A DNA stretch of 64,000 nt from Arthrobacter pascens (GCF_030816475.1 NZ_JAUSXF010000001.1:2356001-2420000), one strand, 5' to 3'. Counted from the first letter of the stretch, positions 17,250-27,529 are shown. Numbers and translations: made by a program. Notes: generated from the sequence alone by a model not told the origin.

Positions 17250-17856
17250 AGCTCAAAGTACACCCGTCCCGCGGAGCGGGTCTATACGCTCAAACATGGC
17301 TCGCCGGACGGTCGGTCCCTCAGTCATGGTCCGGGTAGGGGTGTCTGGAGAAGCCAGGACATACAACCTGAATGAAGAGGAGCCATTCTGGCGATCCAAC
17401 GCACCGAGAGGGACCAAGGAAACGTGTCAAAAACGGTATTGGAATCCTAGTGACCAGGAGAAGATGCATGGATTCTCGCGTTATGTGCCCTGATCCTAAG
17501 ATTGGACCGGCCCGTCCGAAAACGGTCGTTTTTGACCGTAGCGAATAGGGCACCTTCAACTGGCAGTTTTGCAGACAGGTCATACGGGAATCCACCAGGT
17601 CCGGAAGCCCGCGCCTTTGAAAGAGTTCAGCATGTTGCCCGGCCGCCTCACTGGCTTACGGGCGGTGTGACTGAGCACCTCGCGTCCTGGACAATACGGT
17701 CACAGCCGGTCCGGCTGGCGTTGATCGTGCGCTGGCGAGACGTCCTGCTCAGAGAGTACGGAAAGAATTCTTCGGCTTGTGTCGATCTGGCCTCGCGCCG
17801 TTCGACCTGTGGGTGAGAAGGTCGAAGGACGACCTTCCAGAACTAAGGAGTACGTG
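17250..17856. other. Gap without a convincing gene
   Basis: Contains the second copy of the 20-bp repeat (17515-17534) and, just before 17857, the ribosome site of the YciI gene. A plus-strand frame at 17502-17816 has no family features and is not called. Confidence 0.4.
17515..17534 (+). repeat. 20-bp palindromic-core repeat, copy 2
   Basis: TCCGAAAACGGTCGTTTTTG, with the perfect inverted core AAAACG-GT-CGTTTT. Same orientation as copy 1 at 15534-15553. Confidence 0.55.
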
Positions 17857-18276
17857 ATGGCCAAGTACATGTTGATCATGCGGGCGACCGACGAGTCGTT
17901 CGCGAACTTCGCGAACACAGACTTCGCGGAGATCATGGAGAGCATGGGCAAGTTCAACGAAGAGTTGATTCGTGCCGGTGTCCTGCTGGCGGCCGAGGGC
18001 CTGGACGATCCGAACGAGGGCGTAGTGGTGGACTTCACCGGCGAAACGCCGGTGGTCACCGACGGCCCCTACGGGGAGACCAAAGAACTGTTCGGCGGCT
18101 ACTACATCCTCGATGTCGCGTCGAAGCAGGAAGCCGTCGAGTGGGCCAAGCGGGCGCCGCTCACAGCAGGTAGCAAGACCGAGATCCGCCGCGTGACGAC
18201 GATCGACGAGTTCCCGCAGGACAACAAATGGATCGAGAAGGAACGCGCCTGGCGCGAGCAGACCGGGCAGCTCTGA
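17857..18276 (+). CDS. YciI/DGPF-family protein
   Basis: 139-residue ferredoxin-fold protein of the YciI (DGPF) family. MAKYMLIMRATDE, VVTDGPYGETKELFGGYYI (the DGPF motif) and a C-terminal WRE tail are visible. AAGGAG lies 7 bp before the ATG at 17857. In actinobacteria such genes commonly pair with an ECF42 sigma factor, and one follows after 7 bp here. The catalytic role of the family is not established. Confidence 0.9.
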   Translation: MAKYMLIMRATDESFANFANTDFAEIMESMGKFNEELIRAGVLLAAEGLDDPNEGVVVDFTGETPVVTDGPYGETKELFGGYYILDVASKQEAVEWAKRAPLTAGSKTEIRRVTTIDEFPQDNKWIEKERAWREQTGQL

Positions 18277-18283
18277 CCCGACG

Positions 18284-19537
18284 GTGAGCACCACAGAGGC
18301 GCGGGGCGCCGTCGAGGCAGTGTGGCGGATGGAGTCCGCCCGCATCGTCGGCGCCCTCGCCCGCTACACCGGCGACTTCTCGCTGGCCGAGGATCTCGCG
18401 CAGGAGGCCCTCGCCGAGGCGCTCGTCTCCTGGTCCGAAAACGGCGTGCCGGCCGAACCGACAGGGTGGCTGCTCACCACCGGCCGCCGCCGGGCCATCG
18501 ACACCTTCCGGCGGCGCGCCGCACGCGACGAACGCTATGCCCTCCTGGCCCGAGGCCTGGACGACGCGACGCCCGGAGCGGACGCACTGTTCGACCCCGA
18601 TGCAATCGACGACGACGTGCTCGCCCTGATGTTCATCTCATGCCATCCCGTGCTGTCGAGGGAGGCCCGGATCGCGTTGACGCTGCGGGTGGTCGGCGGA
18701 CTGGGCAGCGAAGAAATCGCCAAGGCATTCCTTGTGCCGATGGCGACGATCCAGGCACGCATCACCCGCGCCAAGAAGACGCTGGCCGCCGCTCAAGTGC
18801 CGTTCGTCGTCCCCGAACCGCATGAGGTGGCCGAACGGCTAGGCTCGGTGCTTCAGGTCGTCTACCTGATCTTCACGGAGGGCTCGTTTGCATCGGGCGG
18901 CGAGGAGTGGATTCGCGCGGATCTGGCTGTCGAGGCGCGCCGGCTGGCCCGCGTGTTGGTGCGGCTCGAGCCGGAGTCCGAGGTATTCGGGCTGCTCGCA
19001 CTGTTGGAACTCACTGCTGCCCGATTCCCAGCCCGACTCGACGCGTCCGGCCGCCCGGTGCTTCTGGAGGACCAGGACCGGCGGTTGTGGGACCAGTCGG
19101 CGATCCGGCGGGGACGTGCGGCACTCGCTCGGGCCGTCGTGACCGGACGTGGACTGGGCGCATACGGCCTTCAGGCGTCCATCGCGGAGTGTCACGCGGT
19201 GGCTCGTTCGGTAGCCGAGACGGACTGGCAACGGATCGTCATCCTCTACGAAGCCCTGGGACGGCTGACGCCCTCACCCGTCATCGACCTCAATCGAGCG
19301 GTCGCGGTCGCTATGGCCTCCGGTCCGGCTGAGGGTCTCGCGCTGGTCGACGCGATCGCGTCACGGGGCGAACTGGCCGGCTCGCACCTGCTCCTCTCGA
19401 TCCGCGGCGAGATGCTCACCCGACTCGGCCGTCGCGACGAAGCGCGGTCCGCATTCCTGCAGGCGGCTGAGCTGTGCGGGAATGCCGCCGAACGGGCGGT
19501 GCTCGAGCGCAAGGTCGACGGTGTCAGCCGACCGTAG
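18284..19537 (+). CDS. ECF42-type RNA polymerase sigma factor
   Basis: 417 residues, much longer than a minimal ECF sigma. Residues 1-170 hold sigma regions 2 (YTGDFSLAEDLAQEALAEAL, then PTGWLLTTGRRRAIDTFRRR) and 4 (GLGSEEIAKAFLVPMATIQ, then ARITRAKKTL). The rest is the alpha-helical, TPR-like C-terminal extension typical of ECF42 (LQVVYLIFTEG, LNRAVAVAMA). The ECF42 family is defined by its link to DGPF-domain genes, as here. No anti-sigma factor is present, so the C-terminal domain probably controls activity. GTG start at 18284. Confidence 0.9.
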   Translation: MSTTEARGAVEAVWRMESARIVGALARYTGDFSLAEDLAQEALAEALVSWSENGVPAEPTGWLLTTGRRRAIDTFRRRAARDERYALLARGLDDATPGADALFDPDAIDDDVLALMFISCHPVLSREARIALTLRVVGGLGSEEIAKAFLVPMATIQARITRAKKTLAAAQVPFVVPEPHEVAERLGSVLQVVYLIFTEGSFASGGEEWIRADLAVEARRLARVLVRLEPESEVFGLLALLELTAARFPARLDASGRPVLLEDQDRRLWDQSAIRRGRAALARAVVTGRGLGAYGLQASIAECHAVARSVAETDWQRIVILYEALGRLTPSPVIDLNRAVAVAMASGPAEGLALVDAIASRGELAGSHLLLSIRGEMLTRLGRRDEARSAFLQAAELCGNAAERAVLERKVDGVSRP

Positions 19538-19692
19538 GGGTGCCCGCCGCTGGACCTCACTACGAATGAAGACCTCAACAGTTGTTACTCGAGCTGCTTG
19601 ACACGATCGTCAGCGCCGATGCAAACACAAATCCGGCCCCAAACCTAACGGTGTTCTTCGACAGCCGTCCCGCCCACCCTCCACATACGACA

Positions 19693-19739
19693 GAGACTCC
19701 CGCCAGTCGTCAGCATCACTGATGACTGGCGGGAGTCTC
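19693..19739. terminator. Very long hairpin between convergent genes
   Basis: GAGACTCCCGCCAGTC (19693-19708) and its exact complement (19724-19739) form a 16-bp stem. The inner TCAG/CTGA extends it past one G-T pair to a 5-base loop, 21 pairs in all. It starts 9 bp beyond the stop of the minus-strand DUF1508 remnant and about 150 bp after the sigma gene. No T-tract follows on either strand, so it may stabilise or process RNA rather than terminate classically. Confidence 0.6.
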
Positions 19740-19748
19740 AGCACGGAT

Positions 19749-19932
19749 CTAGGAATCGGTCAGGTCCACTATGTCTGACCCGGCGTTGTTTTTCACGGAT
19801 TCGACGCCTTTCATCGCAGCGGCCTTGCTGCTGTAGGACTCTCCTGTGGCAATGACCTCGCCGTTGCCAGCCTTGAGGCGGAATCGGAAGCCCCCCGGGA
19901 CTGTCCTTCTACACTTCCAACTTGCCTGCCAT
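19749..19932 (-). pseudogene. YegP/DUF1508 protein with a nonsense codon and a frameshift
   Basis: From ATG 19932 the minus strand reads MAGKLEV, then TAG, then KDSPG. The remaining sequence, GFRFRLKAGNGEVIATGESY then SSKAAAMKGVESVKNNAG and DIVDLTDS, lies in a shifted frame. The family consensus begins MAGKFEVYKD---GEFRFRLKAGNGE, so the TAG replaces a tyrosine codon. A run of six G where five would keep frame causes the shift. Two independent lesions argue against a sequencing error. DUF1508 proteins are about 60 residues, so the gene is otherwise full length. Confidence 0.75.
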
Positions 19933-20105
19933 GCGCACGTCCTCCTAGTCATCGCATCACCGGATGTCCGGTAATGCTTGGATACTGCCCAACGTGCACA
20001 TCCTAGCGACCGGATGGCGCCGAGCACTCCCACCGGCCCTCCATCGGTGGGCTTTCTTGCATGGCGCCGCTGTCCAAGTCCCTTGGATATGGGACACTGT
20101 CGGGA

Positions 20106-20486
20106 TTAGGGAAGGGTTGCCTGGAGGAGCCAGTCCATGGCCTCATTGCGGGAGGTGAAAAACCGGGTGGGACACGGGAGCGTCCGGCGTGCCATAGCGA
20201 AGTTAGCAATGACACGGGCGACCGGGTTTGAGCCAAGCAGGGCAATTCGTGAAGCGGCGCACTTGACGCTGAAAATGGATCTGGCCTGACGGGTCACCGT
20301 TTGGGTGTTGGCTATGTCGATCAACAGCGGGTACTCGGCGCCGTCGGCAAGCTCATTGACCTTTGCCATCGCCGCATGTACGTCATCGGCCTCGAGAACA
20401 GTCCCCGGCTTCCACACAAGATGGAGAACTCCCCCAGCATCGAGCTCCACGGTACCCTTGCCGCCATCAACAGTGATTGGTTTCAT
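20106..20486 (-). CDS. STAS/DUF7793-like small protein, tandem copy 1
   Basis: 126 residues: MKPITVDGGKGTVELDAGGV, a beta-rich start with LHLVWKPGTVLEADDVHAAM, AEYPLLIDIANTQTVTRQ, and SRIALLGSNPVARVIANFAM then FFTSRNEAMDWLL. The pattern resembles the STAS/SEC14-like fold of actinobacterial DUF7793 proteins, often found in many copies. Start set at 20486, where GGGGGAG lies 6 bp upstream. An in-frame ATG at 20504 precedes that site. Role unknown. It is about 85 percent identical to the next copy. Confidence 0.75.
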   Translation of the reverse strand: MKPITVDGGKGTVELDAGGVLHLVWKPGTVLEADDVHAAMAKVNELADGAEYPLLIDIANTQTVTRQARSIFSVKCAASRIALLGSNPVARVIANFAMARRTLPCPTRFFTSRNEAMDWLLQATLP

Positions 20487-20647
20487 CTTCTGCTCCCCCA
20501 GCATCTCGTGGAGCTAAGACTAACTGCCTAATTGAAAATGCGCAGCAAAACGAAGAGACAAAGGCCGGGCATTCCGTCGCAACTGGTGCTTCTGGACCGA
20601 TCCAGACGGTCAGCACCATTTCCCTTGGATGCGGGACACGGCCGAGG

Positions 20648-21028
20648 TCAGGGATGGGATGCGTGGAGAAGCCAGTTCATAGCCTCATTGCGGGAGGTAA
20701 AAAACCTGGTGGGACACGGAAGTGTCCGCCGTGCCATGGCGAAGTTGGCAATGACCCAATTGATCCGGCTTGAACCAAGCAGGGCAATTCGCGAAGCTGC
20801 GCATTTGACGCTGAAAACGGACTTGGCCTGAGGGGTCACCGATTGGGTGTTCGATATGTCAATCAACATCGGGTACTCGGCACCGTCAGCAATCTCATTG
20901 ACCTTTGCCATCGCCGCATGCACATCATCGGCCTCCAGAACAGTCCCCTGCTTCCACACCAAGTTAAGAACTCCCCCAGCGTCGAGCTCCACGGTGCCCT
21001 TGCCACCATCAACAGTGATTGGCTTCAT
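20648..21028 (-). CDS. STAS/DUF7793-like small protein, tandem copy 2
   Basis: 126 residues, close duplicate of 20106-20486. The similarity covers the promoter and the whole gene plus about 30 bp beyond the stop, about 540 bp period. Differences cluster in TNTQSVTPQ-like loop positions and the C-terminus (NWLLHASHP). Same ribosome site GGGGGAG before ATG 21028. Both copies retain open frames, so divergence has kept coding capacity. Confidence 0.75.
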   Translation of the reverse strand: MKPITVDGGKGTVELDAGGVLNLVWKQGTVLEADDVHAAMAKVNEIADGAEYPMLIDISNTQSVTPQAKSVFSVKCAASRIALLGSSRINWVIANFAMARRTLPCPTRFFTSRNEAMNWLLHASHP

Positions 21029-21200
21029 CTCTTGCTCCCCCAACATCTCGTGAAGCTAAGACTAAGCCGTGTCCCATTTCGTTGGAAGTGGGACTGGACA
21101 CGAATATTCGCATCGCCGTTTTTTCGTCAAGGCTGACCGCAGCCAGGGAAATTTGTTCTTCCGCTGCAGGCTGGGGTGCAGCTCTCGGTCCGATATGGAA

Positions 21201-21353
21201 CTGGACCGCCGCGGTGCGGAACTGCTGTTCCAGGTCCTCACCCAGCGAGAAGAAAGAAATTCTATTGCGATAGCTTCGAACGAGTCGTTTTCAGTCTGGA
21301 CGAAAACATTCACGGACCCTCGCTTGTCCGCGGCGATCGTTGACCGGCTGACC
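21201..21353 (+). pseudogene. IS21-family IstB helper ATPase, C-terminal remnant
   Basis: Encodes RRGAELLFQVLTQREERNSI, then AIASNESFSVWTKTFTDPRL and SAAIVDRLT, the conserved C-terminal part of IstB. Walker motifs and the final residues are missing. The surrounding frame is non-homologous. An IstA N-terminal scrap lies at 46650-46784. Confidence 0.75.
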
Positions 21354-21383
21354 CTTCTCACCACACCCGCTGAGCATCTGGGG

Positions 21384-22826
21384 TTATCCGATGATTGGTC
21401 TTTCCTCGGGCAGGCTGTAGAGGCGTGGTCTTGACGATAGCGCCAGCGCGGAGGCTACGGTGACCGTGCCGATTCGTCCTGTGAACATGAGCGCCATAAG
21501 TACCCATTCCGCTGACGGGGGCAGGTTGTAGGTGATTCCGGTGCTCATGCCCACGGTTCCAAAGGCTGAGATGGACTCAAACAGGACTTTCTCGAGGCTG
21601 TAGTCCGTGAACATGAGCAGCAGCAGGGTGCCGGTTATCACGGCGGCTACCCCGAGCAGGGCAACAGAGAGCGCCTGCCGCTGTGAGGATGCGCTGATAG
21701 ACCGGTGGCCGACGGTGACTTGGTCACGGCCGCGAATCTCGTTCCAGATGGAGAAGCCCAGCAGCAAGAAGGTGGTGATCTTGATACCGCCAGCTGTTCC
21801 TGCGCTGCCGCCGCCGATGAACATCAGGATGTTGGTCACCATCAGCGTCTCCGGGGCGGCTGCACCGTAGTCGATGCTGTTAAACCCCGCCGTGCGGGGG
21901 AAGACGCTCCCGGCGAAGGAACCAATGAGCTTTCCCGTGAGGGATAGCGGCCCGAGGGTTTCGTGCCGGTTCCATTCGAATGCTGCGAATAACGCGACTC
22001 CCACACCCAGGAGCAGAAGGGTGCCATAGACCGTGAGGCGGATATGGATGGTCCAGTCCCGGAAGCGCAGTCCGCCAGGCTGAAGCAGGTGGATAACCAC
22101 GGGGAAACCGAGACCTCCAGCGATAATCGCCAGGCAGATCGGCACGAGGATCCAGGGGTCTTCGGCGAAACTGATCAGGTTGTCGCTGTAGAGGGCGAAA
22201 CCGGCGTTATTGAATGCAGATACTGCATGGAAAATGCCGTGCCATAGGGCAGTGGCGGGATTGGTGTCGTAGGCGATCCAGAATCTCGCGGTGAGCACCG
22301 CCGCGGCAGCGGCTTCAAAGAGCACCATGATTCTCGCGACCCGGAACAGCACCGAGCGGACATCGCCAAGGTTCAGAGTGTGGGTCTCGGACTGTGCCAC
22401 AAGCTGACCGCGCAGGCCAATGCTCCTACGGACAAGCAGTGCGAGAAGGGTCGCGAGGGTCATGATCCCGAACCCGCCAACCTGGATGAGAGCCAGGATG
22501 ACGCCTTGCCCGAACGGAGTCCAGTACGTTGCCGTGTCCACGGTAATCAGGCCCGTGACGCAGGTAGCCGAGACCGAGGTGAACAGCGCGGTGAGCACGG
22601 TGTCCGGGTCAGTACCGGTGCGGGAAACAGGCAACGTCAGGACGGCGGCCCCGACGGCTATGACTGCGAGGAAGGCCAGGGGCACCGAACGCACCGGATG
22701 TAACAAGGCTCGCCTGACGGCGCTTTCCTTCCGCGCCCCGGCGTCCGTCCGGATCCACGGCAGATTCTTCCTACCATCGTGGCGGTCGGGCACGACACGT
22801 CCGGGTTGTCTGGAGTCAGCCGACAT
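21384..22826 (-). CDS. ktrB: KtrB/TrkH-type potassium channel-transporter
   Basis: 480-residue membrane protein of the Trk/Ktr family with four membrane-pore-membrane repeats. Selectivity-filter-like segments are visible: [46 protein letters not shown] and [15 protein letters not shown]. It should mediate K+ (possibly Na+-coupled) uptake. ATG 22826 overlaps the upstream permease stop by 11 bp (CATGTCGGCTGA), indicating coupling. An upstream extension to 22907 would run inside the permease gene. The usual regulatory partner KtrA/TrkA is not found next to it. The gene is followed by an IS21 remnant. Confidence 0.9.
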   Translation of the reverse strand: MSADSRQPGRVVPDRHDGRKNLPWIRTDAGARKESAVRRALLHPVRSVPLAFLAVIAVGAAVLTLPVSRTGTDPDTVLTALFTSVSATCVTGLITVDTATYWTPFGQGVILALIQVGGFGIMTLATLLALLVRRSIGLRGQLVAQSETHTLNLGDVRSVLFRVARIMVLFEAAAAAVLTARFWIAYDTNPATALWHGIFHAVSAFNNAGFALYSDNLISFAEDPWILVPICLAIIAGGLGFPVVIHLLQPGGLRFRDWTIHIRLTVYGTLLLLGVGVALFAAFEWNRHETLGPLSLTGKLIGSFAGSVFPRTAGFNSIDYGAAAPETLMVTNILMFIGGGSAGTAGGIKITTFLLLGFSIWNEIRGRDQVTVGHRSISASSQRQALSVALLGVAAVITGTLLLLMFTDYSLEKVLFESISAFGTVGMSTGITYNLPPSAEWVLMALMFTGRIGTVTVASALALSSRPRLYSLPEERPIIG

Positions 22827-24918
22827 GGATGCCCGGCCGACGGTCGGGGTCCGGTTCGTTTTCCCGGATGATTTCCCGGACCACCGGAGCGGTGTCACCG
22901 CGGCCAAGGAGCAGATACCGCATCAGATGGGCCAAGGGATTTCCCTCGGACCATTCGAAATAGGCGTGAGGCCTGACCCCTGAGGCGTCGCGCAGGGCCA
23001 GGAGGATCGCGGCAATGGCATTGGGCGCAGCAGGGCTTTCGGCGCGAAGGATCCGGTATCCATCTACTTCGGTGCCCCTCACATGCAGGGTGTTACTGAA
23101 GCCTGAGGGGTCACTTATGTCTATCTCGAGGAAGATGACATCGGCGGTGCCGGGAACTGGATTCATTTCCCGCTGGTCGGTTTCCTTCGCGGAGTATTCG
23201 GCGGCGTTCCGCGCCTGCGGGCGGTTTGCGATCAGGTTGATCCGGCCGTCGAAGTCGAGAGTGTCTCTGATGAAACGGCGTGCGTTCTCATCAAACTCGA
23301 TCCGGTCCACGCGCAGCTCGGTTGTCCGGCTCACGCGGGAGACCAGGGAGATGACGACAATGCCCAGAATGAAAAAGAGCGAAATGGTGATTCCGTCGGG
23401 TTTTTCAACCACGTTCGCCACCAGGGCGTAGAGCATGACGAGTGTCAGGACCGTGAACCCGATCGCGGCTGGCCGCTGCTTCCGGCGGATCGCGGAGATA
23501 GTCACCGCTACGGCCCCGGAGACCATCATGGCGAGGATCCCGGTGGCGTAGGCGCCTGCCTGGGCATTGACGTCAGCTTTGAATCCGATAGTGATGAGGA
23601 TGCTGATGCTGGTGTAGACGAGGACTACCGGCCGGACGGCGCGGGTCCAGTCCGGGGCCATGCCATAGGAGGGAAGGTAGCGCGGGACAATATTGACCAG
23701 CCCAGCCATGGCTGATGCTCCCGCGAACCAGAGGATCAGAATGCTGCTGATGTCATACACCGAACCAAAGCCCTCGCCGAGGCGTTCATGGGCGAGGTAG
23801 GCAAGGGCACGGCCGTTGGCCTCGCCGCCTTCCTGGAACGCTTCAGCGGGAATCAGGATGGTGGTGACGAAGCTGCTGCCAATCAAGTAGACGCTCATGA
23901 TCACAGCGGCAGCAGTGAGAAGCTTGCGGGTATTCCTGATCCTGGCCGCGAGCCGGTCCTCCGCCGTCGCGCCGCCGGCCGCGACCAGGGGCATCATGCT
24001 GACCCCGGTTTCGAACCCGGACAAGCCCAGAACGAGAAGCGGGAAGGCAATGAGCGCAGGTCCGATGACACCTCCCATACCGCTGCCGGAGGATGCCAGC
24101 GCCTCTGTCCATGATGAGAGCAGCTGGCGGGAGCCGATAATGTCAGCGAGCCCCGTGCCGATAATGACGGCGTTCAACAGAAGGAATATCGCCACGAGAG
24201 GGATCGCGACGGCGACCGCTTCGGTGAAGCCGAGCAGGAACACCCCGCCCAGGATGAGGAGAAGGACAACGGTGACGGCCACCCCCTGGCCTTCCAGGAA
24301 GTGAGGGACCAACGGGTTTTCCAGCAAGTGGACGGTGGCGTCAGCGGCCGAGAGGGTAATGGTGATGATCCAGGACGTGGCAACAAAGCCGAGCAGGACC
24401 AGGACAAACAGCTTCCCGCGCCAGAACGGCAGCAGGTTCTCCAGCATGGCGACCGAGCCTTGGCCGTGAGGGCTTTCCTTAGCAACTCTCCGATACATCG
24501 GCAACATGCCCAGCAGGGTCAGTGCGACGATCAACAGTGTCGCGAGCGGCGACAGCGCCCCTGCTGCCAGGGCGGCTATGCCCGGCAAGTAGGAAAGCGT
24601 GGAGAAGTAATCCACCCCTGTCAGGCACATGACCTTCCACCAGCTCTGCTGAGGGGCATGGTCCTCAGCCGACTCCGGACCGACCGGCTGGACCCGATGT
24701 TCCAACAGCCATCGCACCAGCCGATTACCCGACTCCGGTTCACGTTGCGGTGTCGGAACGACCGGAGGAATGTCGTGCCTGGCAGATGCCGTCAAGGTCG
24801 CGTCTTTCTGTTGACTCTTTTGGAACTCCCGGAGCGTAGCAGCAGGCAATAATGCCGACAACAGAAACCGCAGAATCTTAACGTTTCCTTTACGGCCCCC
24901 GAGGCGGCTACCGATCAA
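22816..24918 (-). CDS. KimA-like APC-superfamily permease 1
   Basis: About 700 residues. A soluble N-terminal leader (about 90 residues) precedes twelve hydrophobic segments starting at [20 protein letters not shown], followed by a C-terminal cytosolic domain (from about residue 540) rich in [13 protein letters not shown] and [16 protein letters not shown]. This architecture and the YFSTLSY signature match the KimA/YdaO group, high-affinity K+ importers in firmicutes. Databases often label actinobacterial members amino-acid permeases. Location between kdpDE and ktrB supports potassium. The start is uncertain: ATG 24918 lacks a clear ribosome site, and a later TTG near the conserved part is possible. 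Confidence 0.8.
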   Translation of the reverse strand: MIGSRLGGRKGNVKILRFLLSALLPAATLREFQKSQQKDATLTASARHDIPPVVPTPQREPESGNRLVRWLLEHRVQPVGPESAEDHAPQQSWWKVMCLTGVDYFSTLSYLPGIAALAAGALSPLATLLIVALTLLGMLPMYRRVAKESPHGQGSVAMLENLLPFWRGKLFVLVLLGFVATSWIITITLSAADATVHLLENPLVPHFLEGQGVAVTVVLLLILGGVFLLGFTEAVAVAIPLVAIFLLLNAVIIGTGLADIIGSRQLLSSWTEALASSGSGMGGVIGPALIAFPLLVLGLSGFETGVSMMPLVAAGGATAEDRLAARIRNTRKLLTAAAVIMSVYLIGSSFVTTILIPAEAFQEGGEANGRALAYLAHERLGEGFGSVYDISSILILWFAGASAMAGLVNIVPRYLPSYGMAPDWTRAVRPVVLVYTSISILITIGFKADVNAQAGAYATGILAMMVSGAVAVTISAIRRKQRPAAIGFTVLTLVMLYALVANVVEKPDGITISLFFILGIVVISLVSRVSRTTELRVDRIEFDENARRFIRDTLDFDGRINLIANRPQARNAAEYSAKETDQREMNPVPGTADVIFLEIDISDPSGFSNTLHVRGTEVDGYRILRAESPAAPNAIAAILLALRDASGVRPHAYFEWSEGNPLAHLMRYLLLGRGDTAPVVREIIRENEPDPDRRPGIHVG

Positions 24919-24996
24919 AAACTGTGCCTTCCATGCATTGAGGATTCCTCAAGAGTTGAAAGGGAGGGTTCTGGTCTGGGCCGTTGCCTGGCATTC

Positions 24997-25380
24997 TCAC
25001 GGGAAGGATCCATCTGTCTGCCCGGGGATGCTGGCGGCGACATCCAGAGCTTCCTCGTAGGTATTTGGTGCTTTGTCGTGGAAAGCAGCATCAGCTTCGA
25101 CGCAGAGCACGTCGCGGGCCAGCACTCGAACATGAACAAGCTGGTCGTGGGCTGCGCTGCAGGCCAGGACGTCTCCCTTAACTTTGGGTCCATGAGGACC
25201 TGAGCCAGGAGATGCCTGGAAAATAATCCACCAGGTGGCTCCGGACTCGTCCCTGAAGAGGGAGCCTGCGGGCGGCCGATATACAGCGCCGTCCACTCCA
25301 CGGCCTTCGTAGCCCTCCACTGCCTCTGGCCGCGCAACGAATCTCACGCCACCCTCTGTTTGCCCTTGACGCCAGCCCAT
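24997..25380 (-). CDS. Small conserved-looking protein between two permease genes
   Basis: 127 residues from ATG 25380: MGWRQGQTEGGVRFVARPEA, then a segment with GAVYRPPAGSLFRDESGATW and HDQLVHVRVLARDVLCVEAD. No membrane segment, no known motif. It lies 25 bp after one KimA-like gene and 78 bp before the other, same strand, so it belongs to the same transcript. The only ribosome site is weak (GCGGAA). It could be a cytosolic accessory of the transporters, but this is guesswork. Confidence 0.55.
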   Translation of the reverse strand: MGWRQGQTEGGVRFVARPEAVEGYEGRGVDGAVYRPPAGSLFRDESGATWWIIFQASPGSGPHGPKVKGDVLACSAAHDQLVHVRVLARDVLCVEADAAFHDKAPNTYEEALDVAASIPGQTDGSFP

Positions 25381-25405
25381 ATGCAAATTCCGCCCAGGTC
25401 CGTGG

Positions 25406-27382
25406 TCAGCCGACGTGGACCCACGGGCGATCAGTGATATCGGGCATGGCCTCGCGCAGCACTTCGCGGGTGACGGGAGCAATTTCACCCTCGCCAAGGA
25501 ACAGGAACCGCAGGAGGTTCGCTACAGGGTTTCCCTCAGTCCAGCGGAAGTAAATGTGCGGCATCAGTCCCGTCACATCGCGGATATGTAGCAAGACGGA
25601 AGCGATGGTGTTCGATACGACGGGTCCATGGACTTCCAGGATCTTGTACCCGTGCCGGACCACCCCGCGGACCTGAAGTTCCGTTTCGAAGTCGGAAGAA
25701 TCGTCGACGATCACTTCCAGGAAGAGTGCCTCGTAGTTCAACGGCAAGTGGCTGACTTCGATCGCGGACGTGAGCTTGTCCCGGTACGCCTCTGCCGAAA
25801 CCCGGAGTGGCTCGTGGGCGATGATAGTGATGGGCCCGTCCAGGTTGGTGGACATGAATTCCAGTGCCTGCTGATCAAGGTGAACGCGGGTGGCGTGCAG
25901 CTCAAAGGAGCGCATGACGCGTGACAGAAGGGACACCACAACGATGCCGAGGATGAATACGGCGGCGATTCTGATGCCTTCGGGGCGTTCAAAGATGTTG
26001 GCGACAGTGGTGTACAGGAAGACCAGCGAGATGACGCCGAAGCCAATGGTGCTGTTGCGTTCTTTCCGCCGTCTGGCTGACAGGGTCACGGCAACCGCCG
26101 CGGAGGTCATCAGCACCAGGACGCCGGTTGCGTAGGCACCGCCCTGGGCGTCGACGTCGGCCTCGAAGAGGTAGGTGATCAGGAATCCGACCAGGGTGAA
26201 CACGAGCACGAGCGGCCGGACTGCTTTGGCCCATTCGGGTGCCATGCCGTAGCGGGGAAGGTACCTGGGGACGAGGTTCAGCAGCCCTGCCATGGCCGAG
26301 GCGCCGGCGAACCAGAGGATCGCGATGGTGCTGATGTCGTAAACGGTGCCGAACCCGACGCCGAGGTATTCGTGGGCGAGATAGGCCAGGGCGCGGCCGT
26401 TGGCCTGGCCGCCGGGCTGGAATTCCTGCTCCGGGATGAGCACCACGGTGATGAAGCTGGTGGCGATCAGGAAGGAACTCATGATGACCGCTGCGGTGGT
26501 CAGCATGCGCCTGGTTCCCCGGATGCGGCCTACTGGATTGTTCTCGGTGTCATTTTCTACTCCCCGGACCTGAGGCATTACTGCAACACCGGTTTCGAAG
26601 CCGGAGAGCCCCAGTGCCAGCTTCGGGAACACGATTAGCGCGACAGCGACGGCCATGAGCGGATTGCCGTGGGAGGTCCATAGGGTGCTCCACCAGTCCC
26701 CGACGGCGACGGGATGGTTAAGAACGCCAACTATCGTTACTGCCACGACCACCGCGTTCAGGCCAAGGTAGACGATGACGAGCACGACGGCGACGTTGAT
26801 CGCTTCCTTGAATCCGCGCAGGAACACGGCGGCCAGCAGGGCGAGCAGGAACAGGGTGATGGGGACATTCTGTCCATGGAGCCAGTCCGGAACGATGGGG
26901 TTCTCAATCAGGTGCGCGCTGGCGTCGGCGGCCGAGAGGGTCATGGTGATCATGAAGTCGGTGGCAGCGAACCCGAGGAGAACAAGGACGAAGAACTTTC
27001 CGCCCCAGCGCGGCAGCAGCCGCTCCAGCATCGCGATAGACCCCTCGCCCCGGGGGCTCTCCCCCGCGACACGGCGGTAGACCGGCAGAGCACCAAAGAG
27101 GGTGACCGCGACCAGCACGAGCGTGGCCAGCGGGGAGATGACACCGGCGGCCAAGGCCGCGATGGCCGGCTGATACCCGAGGGTGGAGAAGTAATCCACA
27201 CCTGTCAGGCACATTACCCGCCACCAGGCGTGCTTCTTTTCCTGCTGCGAGGTCACGCCGCCCGGGCCCTGGTGCACACCTTTGCTGTCCTGGAGCCCGA
27301 ACAGCAGCCAGTTCTTGAGGGCCGCTTTGCCGGTGGGCTTCCGGACCGAGGGGTCGGCCGGCGGCCTGCTCAACGTGGTCAT
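25406..27382 (-). CDS. KimA-like APC-superfamily permease 2
   Basis: 658 residues, clear paralogue of 22816-24918: [40 protein letters not shown] and the C-terminal [20 protein letters not shown] then [30 protein letters not shown] lies 5 bp before ATG 27382. Same membrane-plus-cytosolic-domain layout. The end of both paralogues is strongly conserved (WTEGNP...; ...RPWVHVG), so that domain is under selection and may bind a regulator such as a nucleotide. Immediately downstream of kdpE after a 147-bp gap that probably holds a promoter. Confidence 0.85.
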   Translation of the reverse strand: MTTLSRPPADPSVRKPTGKAALKNWLLFGLQDSKGVHQGPGGVTSQQEKKHAWWRVMCLTGVDYFSTLGYQPAIAALAAGVISPLATLVLVAVTLFGALPVYRRVAGESPRGEGSIAMLERLLPRWGGKFFVLVLLGFAATDFMITMTLSAADASAHLIENPIVPDWLHGQNVPITLFLLALLAAVFLRGFKEAINVAVVLVIVYLGLNAVVVAVTIVGVLNHPVAVGDWWSTLWTSHGNPLMAVAVALIVFPKLALGLSGFETGVAVMPQVRGVENDTENNPVGRIRGTRRMLTTAAVIMSSFLIATSFITVVLIPEQEFQPGGQANGRALAYLAHEYLGVGFGTVYDISTIAILWFAGASAMAGLLNLVPRYLPRYGMAPEWAKAVRPLVLVFTLVGFLITYLFEADVDAQGGAYATGVLVLMTSAAVAVTLSARRRKERNSTIGFGVISLVFLYTTVANIFERPEGIRIAAVFILGIVVVSLLSRVMRSFELHATRVHLDQQALEFMSTNLDGPITIIAHEPLRVSAEAYRDKLTSAIEVSHLPLNYEALFLEVIVDDSSDFETELQVRGVVRHGYKILEVHGPVVSNTIASVLLHIRDVTGLMPHIYFRWTEGNPVANLLRFLFLGEGEIAPVTREVLREAMPDITDRPWVHVG

Positions 27383-27529
27383 TAGTTCCTTTCCTGCCCG
27401 GCACGACTGCACCGCGACCAGAGCCGAAACTAACACCGGCAAGGAACCTCGGATCAGGAAAGGGACGATTTTTGATGAATCCTTTACGCCCGGCTCGCCG
27501 CAGCGGAACGTCCAATTGTGTGGGGCGGC

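Noticed and set aside
27383..27529. c-di-AMP riboswitch before the KimA-like gene
   Set aside because: The gap is only 147 bp and I could not recognise the conserved core; no positive evidence.
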